A stretch of 14,702 nucleotides of DNA from an uncultured Alcaligenaceae bacterium (lineage in GTDB: Bacteria > Pseudomonadota > Gammaproteobacteria > Burkholderiales > Burkholderiaceae_B): assembly GCA_937952975.1 (NCBI GenBank), contig CALFXX010000051.1:1-14702 (forward strand), in the 5' to 3' direction. The stretch's first letter is position 1, and each line of letters starts with the position of its first letter. The notes beneath the pieces were generated by a model, which was given only the letters and a program-made list of their open reading frames with translations, did not search any database and was not told where the DNA came from. The position numbers and the translations under genes are program-made. Below are positions 7,622 through 14,702 of this stretch, in pieces.

Positions 7622-8676
7622 TAAACCGTCGCCACTGCCGTTGAAGGCGAGCCTACCGCTCCGGGCAGACGCAAAGGTGGTGCAGTCAGTAAGAAGCGAT
7701 TACGCCCATTTTTGCGCAACCATTGCGCCAGCGGGGTCAGATAAAACATTTCACCAAGATGCACACCCAATTTGAACAGACAGTGCTCATGAATAGGCAG
7801 TGTGGCGCAACAACCGATATGGCTCGTGGCTGGATGCGCTTCAACCGCATAGTTATCAGCCATCAGAACCACTAACTGGCTGTCGGTAATCCAGTTCAAC
7901 AATTTTTTATCGCGACCATCTAATGCCGCGCAACTGTTGTTCAGCAACTGAAGATCAGGCTTTCCATTCATATCCATCAGCATTTGGGCAAAGCCCGTGT
8001 GCAAGCAGACCATATCGCCCTTTTCGACGACAACCTTGTCTTGCTCCATGACACGCATCAAGGTGTCATAGCCAATGTTTTCACGCTTGTTTCCGAAGTG
8101 GGCATGAAAATCGATCATCACACCGCGACCTTGTACGCATGACTCGGCCATGTTTTGTATGCCTAAAGCAATCGCGTTTGAGGTACTACGCTGATCGCCC
8201 GGCTGAGGCACGCCTGCATCTTTACCTTCGGTTGGACCTTGAATGTCTTGTCCGGCGCGATAGCCGTTGTAATAGACGGCCTCGGGGATACCATCGCCAT
8301 TCGCATCAAACAGCGAGCCCACGTGCGCCAAGCTGTCCCACTGCGTTGAATATTGCAGATGCATCACAACCAGGTCGTCGCTGATGACGTCGGTATGCTG
8401 ATCATTGTCTGTAAACAGGCGGTAGTTCATGTTGGGGCGTCCGTCGCGCAAGGTCGGACGGATAACGGGCGGAAACCGCCTTGGGTTCAACAAATTACCC
8501 CCCGGAAGATCGAGCGGCAGGCTCAAACAGAAAGGGATACCGTACTCAACCTCAGCGACGCCTTGCTTGATTTTTTCAGGGGTCAGCAAATTGATCCGGC
8601 CACGCTGATCATCGGGCCCAAAATCGCCCCAGGTTGAACCTTCTGGACGTTTGACCCATCTTGTTGAGCTACTCAT
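7621..8676 (-). CDS. Cyclase-family protein (PF04199), putative metal-dependent hydrolase
   Basis: A 351-residue member of the kynurenine-formamidase-like cyclase superfamily, in its long form. The core signature corresponding to HxGTHxDxPxH is seen as QYSTQWDSLAH at 108-118. Asp114 and His118 are kept, but both histidines of HxGTH are replaced by glutamine. Further histidines are present in VMIDFHAHFG (about 186-195) and at 281. Family members hydrolyse amides, lactones or other ring bonds, and the real substrate here is unknown. It is the first gene of the operon. The ATG at 8676 is preceded by an excellent Shine-Dalgarno sequence, GGAGAGG (8688-8682). Its stop overlaps the AtuA start by one base, tying the two functions together. 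Confidence 0.9.
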   Translation of the reverse strand: MSSSTRWVKRPEGSTWGDFGPDDQRGRINLLTPEKIKQGVAEVEYGIPFCLSLPLDLPGGNLLNPRRFPPVIRPTLRDGRPNMNYRLFTDNDQHTDVISDDLVVMHLQYSTQWDSLAHVGSLFDANGDGIPEAVYYNGYRAGQDIQGPTEGKDAGVPQPGDQRSTSNAIALGIQNMAESCVQGRGVMIDFHAHFGNKRENIGYDTLMRVMEQDKVVVEKGDMVCLHTGFAQMLMDMNGKPDLQLLNNSCAALDGRDKKLLNWITDSQLVVLMADNYAVEAHPATSHIGCCATLPIHEHCLFKLGVHLGEMFYLTPLAQWLRKNGRNRFLLTAPPLRLPGAVGSPSTAVATV

Positions 8677-8767
8677 GCTTGCCTCTCCGCTAGTTTTATC
8701 AATTGATTGATTATCACTCGCGGCGCGGGTACAAAAGGCTGACCAGGCACCTAGGGATAACCCTTGG
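8677..8767 (-). promoter_or_regulatory. Probable promoter/operator region of the eight-gene operon
   Basis: This is the space upstream of the first operon gene. A GATAAT hexamer on the minus strand at 8715-8710 is a reasonable -10 box, about 34 nt before the ATG. No convincing -35 box lies at the right distance, which would fit an activator-dependent promoter. Farther upstream, at 8750-8767, is an imperfect inverted repeat, CCTAGGG-ATAA-CCCTTGG, with one mismatch per arm, a possible regulator site. An AT-rich stretch of TGAT/ATCA repeats (8699-8715) overlaps the presumed -10. No regulator gene is in the window. Confidence 0.3.
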
Positions 8768-8892
8768 CGGCAGAAAGTGTGACTAACTTGCTAAAGTCAA
8801 GCGACATAGCCCCAAGAAGCTACAAAACCGGGGGCGAGGAAAGAGTAGGCAATAGTGCCGTTTGCTGAAGAGTGCCCCTCGCTGGATACACA

Positions 8893-8928
8893 AAGAATAA
8901 AAGCCCAGTCACTTTCGTGACTGAGCTT
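8893..8928 (-). terminator. Rho-independent terminator of the small basic protein gene
   Basis: Read on the minus strand, a 12-bp stem (8928-8917 with 8912-8901, one G-U wobble) closes a GAAA tetraloop. The T-rich run TTTTATTCTTT follows at once. It lies 28 nt after the stop of the 43-residue ORF and upstream of the operon promoter, so it separates the two transcription units. Stem, loop and T-tract are all textbook quality. Confidence 0.92.
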
Positions 8929-8956
8929 CTGATTTACCCAAAAACCTATATAAAAC

Positions 8957-9088
8957 TTAGGCTTTTTTGACTTTCTCAAGCATTTTGAACACGCCTTTAG
9001 GGGCGTTGACGAACAGGCGCTTGAAGGCCTTGCCCAAGCAACGGCGTTCGAGCGTGTTGCGGCGCGTACGTTTTGTTTCTGAAGCCAT
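8957..9088 (-). CDS. Small very basic protein of unknown function (43 aa)
   Basis: I do not recognise this protein. It is 43 residues long with eight lysines and six arginines against three glutamates, a net charge near +11, and one cysteine. The N-terminal half is arginine-rich (KRTRRNTLERR) and the C-terminal half looks like an amphipathic lysine-rich helix (FKMLEKVKKA). Three things support a real gene: a GGAG Shine-Dalgarno sequence eight bases before the ATG, a strong terminator 28 nt after the stop, and a frame bounded well by these signals. A longer frame starting at 9148 exists but would bury the Shine-Dalgarno sequence inside the gene, so it was rejected. The charge suggests binding to RNA, DNA or the ribosome, but it does not match ribosomal protein S21 or L36. 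It is transcribed divergently from uvrA. Confidence 0.75.
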   Translation of the reverse strand: MASETKRTRRNTLERRCLGKAFKRLFVNAPKGVFKMLEKVKKA

Positions 9089-9148
9089 AGCAATTCTCCG
9101 GTAGGGAACCTGTAATAGTACTCTAAAAGCGGCTGGCGCAGGATTCAT

Positions 9149-9167
9149 AAAGCCCTGTCAAGGCTTT
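9149..9167. promoter_or_regulatory. Short inverted repeat in the divergent intergenic region
   Basis: AAAGCC and GGCTTT form a perfect 6-bp inverted repeat around a 7-nt centre, between the small basic gene and uvrA. It lacks a T-tract on either strand, so it is not a terminator. It could be an operator for either gene, or chance. A TTGACA on the minus strand overlaps its centre but has no partner -10 box at normal spacing. Confidence 0.25.
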
Positions 9168-9223
9168 AGGGGTATTGCCAAGGTATCGACCAATATCAGC
9201 AACAGCGGCCTTAAAATCGCAAC

Positions 9224-12200
9224 ATGAACCCAACTATTCGCATCACTGGCGCGCGCCAGAACAATCTCAAAAACCTCGATCTCACTCTAAACACGGGTGA
9301 CCTGACGGTGATCACGGGCGTCAGCGGCTCGGGCAAAAGCTCTCTGGCCTTCGACACGTTGTATGCCGAGGGGCAAAGGCGCTATGTCGAAACGTTCTCG
9401 CCTTACGCGCGGCAATTTTTAGACCGCATGGATAAGCCTGTGGTGGATCGCATTGAGGGCATCTTGCCCGCCATCGCGATCGATCAGACCAACCCGGTGC
9501 GCAGTTCGCGTAGCACCGTGGGCACCATGACTGAACTCAACGACCATTTGAAGCTGCTGTTTGCGCGTGGCGCGCAATTAGTCTGTCGTGGCTGTGGGCA
9601 AGCAGTCTGCCGCGACAGTACAGCGTCAATCTTTGCTGCAGTGGCTCAGCGCTCTGCCAACGCGGGCAATCCGCGCTTAGTCGTAACGTTTCCAGTGCAG
9701 GTACCTGCCAACTTTACCGAAGATGAAGTTCGGGGCTTTTTGGATCAACAAGGCTATACCCGCGTCCACTCTGACGAGAGCCCGACTCAACCATCCGCAG
9801 CGCCTGCCACGGAGACTACGAAGCCCGCTAAAAAGACCTCAAAAAAATCGGCCATGCTGTCGCCACAATTGCGCACGCTTCGCGTGGTGCAAGACCGTTT
9901 TCGCTTTGAAGGGGCCGAGGCCTCACGCGTCATGGAGGCCTTTGATATTGCCCTAAAAATGGGTAATGGCTTGATTGCTGTACACGCACTTGATCCAGAC
10001 GGCGCTGACACCGAGGTTTGGAAATTTAGCGACAAACTGCACTGCGCCGACTGCAACATCAGCTACAGCGACCCGCTGCCCAGCACGTTTTCGTTCAACT
10101 CACCGCTGGGTGCTTGCGAAGCCTGTCGCGGCTTTGGCCGCGTGATCGGGATTGATTTTGGTTTAGTGATCCCCGACGAAAACAAAACACTTGAAAGCGG
10201 TGCCGTTAAGCCCTGGCAAACACCAAGCTACAAAGAGTGTCACGAAGAGATGCTCAAGTACGCCAAGCGCGCCAACGTTTCAGTGAATACGCCCTGGCGT
10301 CATTTGCCGCAAGAACACAAAGACTGGGTGCTCGACGGCGACCCACTTTGGAAAGGCGGGAGCGGCGCCTGGAAAACCCAGTGGTACGGCGTACAAAAAT
10401 TCTTTAACTGGCTTGAGACCAAGTCATACAAAATGCACGTGCGGGTCTTGCTCTCAAAGTATCGCAGCTACACCCCCTGCCCGACCTGTCGAGGGGCGCG
10501 CTTAAAACCCGATGCGCTGCTCTGGAAAATCGAACACAAATCGATTCAAGATTTGATGTTGACCCCAATCGATCAATTACGCAGCTTTGCCGATACGCTG
10601 AAGTTTGACGGCGGCCTGGATGCAGCGATGGATCTGGTATTGACCGAAGTACGCGCACGCCTAAAGTTTTTATGTGACGTTGGCTTAGGCTATCTCACGC
10701 TCGATCGACAAAGCCGTACGCTGTCAGGTGGAGAGGTGCAACGCATCAATTTAACAACTGCGCTTGGTACCTCGTTGGTCAACACGCTCTTTGTGCTGGA
10801 TGAGCCGTCAATCGGTTTGCACCCACGCGACATCCATCGGGTGGTTGAGGTGATGCATCGCCTGCGTGACGCTGGCAATACCCTGGTCGTGGTCGAGCAT
10901 GATCCGCAGGTCATGATCGCTGCCGATCGTGTGATTGACGTAGGCCCAGGCCCAGGTGAACGCGGTGGTCAGATCGTCTTTGATGGCACACCGCTTGCAC
11001 TGCGCGACGCCACAACACTCACCGGCCAATATATGGGCGGGCGCATGAAGGTCGAGGCGCCGAGGCCTTTGCCCGTTTCGCCCAACACCCCTCGCCTACT
11101 GCTTGAAGGCGTGACGGCTAACAATCTTAAAAACGTTTCAATCGAAATACCGCTGGGTCGTTTGGTCTGTGTCACAGGCGTATCGGGTTCGGGCAAGTCG
11201 ACCTTGATCCAAGATGTGCTGTACCCCGGTTTGCTTAAGATCATGGGTAAGCCCACTGAGTCACCCGGCGCCTTCGACCGAATTCTTGGTGCCGAACAGC
11301 TGGCCGAGGTCGTCATGGTGGACCAGGCGCAGATTGGTAAAACGGCGCGCTCGAATCCTGCCAGTTATGTGGGAGCCTTTGATCCGATTCGAAAATTATT
11401 TGCACAAGCACCCGTTGCGCGCGAACGCGGATACACCGCGGGCACCTTCAGTTTTAATAGCGGCGACGGGCGTTGCCCAACCTGTGGTGGCACGGGCTTC
11501 GAACACGTTGAGATGCAGTTTTTATCTGACGTCTATATCCGTTGCCCAGATTGCGATGGCAAACGTTTTAGACCAGAGGTTCGTGAGGTCGAGATCGAGC
11601 ACCTCGGTCGACGCGCTTCGATTGATGCAGTGCTCGATATGACGGTCTCTGAAGCGCTTGAATTTTTTAAAGGTTTGCGCGACGTACAACTTGGATTAGC
11701 GCCGCTTGAAGATGTGGGGCTTGAGTACGTCAAACTTGGCCAGCCTGTGCCAACCCTGTCGGGCGGCGAAGCACAACGTTTAAAGTTAGCGGGCCACTTA
11801 GCCGAGGCCGCGCGTAGTGGTATCTCAACAGGCAAGCTCGCCAAGAAAGGCAGTTTATTTTTATTTGACGAACCGACCACCGGCTTGCATTTTGATGATG
11901 TGGCGCGCTTGATGCGTGCCTTCAGAAAGTTATTAGGCGCAGGTCACACTCTGCTAATCATTGAGCACAATCTTGACGTGATTCGCGCGGCAGACTGGGT
12001 GCTTGACCTGGGGCCAGAGGGCGGCAGCGCTGGTGGCGAGTTGATCGTATCGGGTAGCCCTGAAACAGTCATGGCACATCCAACTTCGCACACCGGAGCA
12101 GCGCTGAGAGAATATGCCGTTGCCATGACCCCTGACGCGATTGGTGCATCGATACTTGACGTTCTCGCAACCGACGATCCTCGACAAGCAGCCCGCGCGT

Positions 12201-14690
12201 TACGTGAGCCCGCTAACGCCGCGAGCAGCTCAGCAGGTCGCTCATTGCAAACCGTCTTAAAAGAAAAACGTCGCGCTGCGACGAGCATTGATATTTTGCA
12301 CGCGCGCGAACACAACCTTAAAAACATCAGCGTGAGTATTCCGCACGATAAATTCACCGTCATCACTGGGGTGTCAGGCTCGGGCAAATCGACACTCGCG
12401 TTCGATATCCTCTTTAACGAAGGTCAACGCCGTTATCTTGAATCGCTCAACGCCTATGCGCGCGCGATTGTGCAGCCGGCAGGCAAGCCCGACGTCGATG
12501 CTATTTTTGGAATTCCACCTACCGTTGCAATCGAACAGCGCACCAGCCGTGGTGGTCGAAAATCGACGGTTGCAACGATGACTGAAATTCATCATTTCTT
12601 GCGACTACTGTACATGAAACTGGGTACACAAATGTGCCCACAATGTCAGGTCAGCGTAGAGCCACAAAGCGCTGATCAGATCGTCGCCCGTATCATGCGC
12701 GACCATAAAGGACAGCGCATCGGCTTATTGGCGCCCTTGGTGACGGCGCGCAAAGGTTTCTACACTGATCTCGCAAAATGGGCGGCCGGCAAGGGCTACA
12801 CCCATCTGCGGGTAGACGATGAATTTATCGGCACTGCAAAATGGCCGCGCTTAGATCGGTTCAAAGAACACACCATTGAATTACCGGTCGCAGATTTGGT
12901 GGTGGGGTCAGACAACGAAGCGCAGTTACGTGAAGGGGTACGCAGTGCGCTTGAACATGGCCAAGGGGTGATGAGTGTTGTCTGGTCACTCGATCGATTG
13001 CATGCCGACATGTCGGCCAAACTCGACCAAACGCATTTCTCGGTGAAACGTGCCTGCCCAAGCTGTGGGACGAGTTTTCCAGAACCTGACCCGCGCATGT
13101 TTTCGTACAACTCGAAACATGGTTGGTGTCACGGTTGTTTTGGCACAGGCTTAAAGTTGCAAGGCTTTGACGAAGAGCAAACGGGTGAAGAAACAGCCTG
13201 GAACGCTTGGTATGAAGGTGAGACAGCTACGTGCACGAGTTGCCATGGTGCACGCTTAAACCCCATCTCACGCGCAGTGCTTTGGCGCGACAAGTCGATT
13301 GCCGAGCTTGCAGGTTTGGCTGTATCCGATGCTCACACCTTTTTTACCGCCTTAGTGCTCCGTGGTCGCGATGCAGACATTGCGCGCGACATCTTGTCTG
13401 AAATTCGTGGTCGCCTGCAGTTTATGCAAGAAGTTGGGCTCGGCTATTTGGCGCTTGATCGTGCAGCGCCGACACTATCTGGTGGTGAAGCGCAGCGTAT
13501 CCGCTTGGCAGCTCAGCTAGGTTCAAACATGCAGGGCGTTTGCTATGTGCTGGATGAGCCCACAATTGGACTTCATCCACGAGACAACCGAATCTTGCTA
13601 GGTGCTTTATCGCGACTTGAGAAGAACGGCAACACTCTAGTGGTGGTTGAGCACGACGACGACACCATTCGGCGTGCAGAACACATTATTGATATTGGTC
13701 CTGGCGCAGGCATTCGAGGAGGGCGCGTCGTCGCGCAAGGCAGCTTGCAAGACCTCATGGATGCGCCAGACTCTACCACCGGTCACTACTTGAGACACCC
13801 GTTGGCGCACCCCTTGCAGCCACGCCGACCCATCGCAAAAGATACGCCGATGATCACCGTCAAAGGCGCGAAACTTCACAACTTGCGCCACTTGACCGCA
13901 CATTTTCCGATTGGACGTCTGAGCGTCGTTACCGGTGTCTCAGGCTCGGGTAAATCGACCTTAGCCCGAGAAGTGCTGCTGGATAATCTCGGTGCTGCGG
14001 TTTCGTTGCGTGCAGAGCCGCAATGGCACGGCTGTGAAAGTATCGAAGGCTGGTCAGTGATCGACCGCGTTCTAGAAGTTGACCAAACTCCTATTGGAAA
14101 AACACCGCGCTCGTGCCCGGCAACCTACATTGGTTTTTGGGATGATGTACGAAAGCAATTTGCCGACACCCAAGAAGCGCGAATTCGCGGCTGGGGTGCT
14201 GGAAGATTTTCGTTTAACACCGGGGATGGTCGATGCCCGCTGTGCGAAGGCCAAGGCATGCGCACCCTTGAGATGAGCTTTTTGCCAGACATCAAGGTGC
14301 CCTGCGATGCGTGCGGGGGCGCGCGCTTTAATACCGATACCTTAGGGGTACGCATGCGAGACAAGCATGCGGGTGCGGTGCTGTCACTTGAGGTCGATGA
14401 TGCGATTGGCTACTTTGCTGCGCATCCAAAAATTCGACATCCGTTGCAGTTGATGCAGGACGTAGGGTTAGGCTATATCACCCTCGGTCAGCCATCACCA
14501 ACACTGTCAGGTGGTGAAGCGCAACGTATCAAGCTCGTCACCGAGTTGGCAAAGGCCCGCATGACAGAGGGGGTCATCACCACGGGTCGCGCCTCGCGCT
14601 TGCCGCATACCCTTTACGTATTAGACGAACCAACGGTTGGATTATCGATGGCGGACGTCGAAAAACTGATCCGCGTCTTGCATCGACTCG
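9224..14690 (+). CDS. uvrA: Double-length UvrA (two fused UvrA units, four ABC modules), 3' end cut
   Basis: A UvrA-type excinuclease subunit that detects DNA damage, built as two UvrA copies in one chain. The frame is open for 1822 codons, and an in-frame TAA at 9212 fixes the ATG at 9224. Four Walker A motifs (GVSGSGKS/T) have lysines at 38, 658, 1055 and 1577. Four LSGGE signatures start at 500, 845, 1418 and 1761. Four Walker B DEP motifs have Asp at 526, 882, 1444 and 1801. All four ATP sites look intact. Copy 1 spans about 1-965, a linker rich in Ala, Arg and Ser about 966-1020, and copy 2 starts near 1021. Zinc CxxC pairs are present in both copies (274/277 with 298/301; 1278/1281 with 1302/1305). 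The copies differ in their UvrB-binding and insertion domains. No Shine-Dalgarno sequence or LexA box is clear. About 90 C-terminal residues are missing. Double-length UvrA proteins are known in Chlamydiae and some betaproteobacteria. Confidence 0.95.
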
Positions 14691-14702
14691 AGATCGGAAG
14701 AG
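14691..14702. other. Untrimmed Illumina adapter at the contig end
   Basis: The last 12 bases, AGATCGGAAGAG, are identical to the first 12 bases of the standard Illumina TruSeq adapter, and they sit at the very end of the window. They break the expected UvrA sequence: after the Walker B helix ending VLHRL the family continues with a pattern like V/R-D-x-G-x-T, while the adapter would encode EIGR. This is library sequence, not genome. Confidence 0.95.

Noticed and set aside
8957..9088. Ribosomal protein S21 (rpsU)
   Set aside because: Length and charge invite this call, but the characteristic S21 pattern (ALRRFKR...REYYEKP) is absent.
8797..9093. 98-residue minus-strand ORF overlapping the small basic gene
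   Set aside because: It runs out of frame through the small gene and across the terminator hairpin, with no start signal.
9110..9125. LexA/SOS box upstream of uvrA
   Set aside because: Only the CTGT half is present (CTGTAATAGTACTCTA); the ACAG half is missing, so there is no support for SOS control.
8957..9148. 63-residue version of the small basic protein starting at 9148
   Set aside because: The GGAG Shine-Dalgarno sequence and an ATG at 9088 mark a clear internal start; the extra 20 residues would cover the ribosome-binding site and have no signal of their own.
10969..11880. Long minus-strand ORFs within uvrA (for example 10969-11316, 11533-11880)
   Set aside because: They are antisense shadows of a strongly conserved plus-strand gene and have low-complexity Ser/Arg-rich translations.
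11177..13955. Repeated DNA around GGCTCGGGCAAATCGAC, looking like a dispersed repeat
   Set aside because: These are the Walker A coding segments of the four ABC modules in the fused UvrA, so protein conservation explains the similarity.

Overview
The window looks like one end of a metagenomic or draft-genome contig from a betaproteobacterium, most likely Burkholderiales (Alcaligenaceae-like). The lineage guess rests on a Bug-type periplasmic binding protein inside a catabolic operon, an AtuA/AtuA-like pair, a double-length UvrA, and moderately GC-rich coding sequence. It is inference from gene families, not from a marker gene. No rRNA, tRNA, CRISPR array, transposase or phage gene was seen.

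Positions 1-8676 hold eight genes, all on the minus strand and read from about 8700 down through position 1. In transcription order they are: a cyclase-family (PF04199) protein, AtuA, a small AtuA-like protein, a PRISE-type short-chain dehydrogenase/reductase, a Bug-family solute-binding protein, a thiolase-like protein without the usual nucleophilic cysteine, a DUF35 zinc-ribbon/OB-fold protein, and an NDP-forming acyl-CoA synthetase cut by the window start. The first junctions are very tight (a TAATG overlap, a 3-nt gap, then 33 and 25 nt). Later ones are looser (141, 42 and 125 nt). The set reads as a catabolic operon: capture of a carboxylate by the Bug protein, CoA activation, reduction of an activated double bond by the PRISE enzyme, ring or amide hydrolysis by the cyclase-family protein, and C-C cleavage by the thiolase-like/DUF35 pair. 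The substrate is unknown. The mix hints at a terpenoid, steroid side-chain or alicyclic acid.

Positions 8677-9223 hold the control regions. They include a probable operon promoter and leader (8677-8767), a strong Rho-independent terminator (8893-8928), and an unrecognised, very basic 43-residue protein on the minus strand (8957-9088). A 135-bp divergent intergenic region with a short hairpin follows.

From 9224 to the right end, on the plus strand, runs a double-length UvrA: two complete UvrA units fused in one chain with four ABC ATPase modules. The halves are not equivalent. The first has a normal-sized insertion domain but a divergent UvrB-binding region. The second keeps the canonical UvrB-binding motif but has lost nearly all of the insertion domain. 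The gene is cut at the contig end.

The last 12 bases (14691-14702) are exactly the start of the Illumina TruSeq adapter. They should be treated as untrimmed library sequence, and the four codons they create in uvrA are not real.
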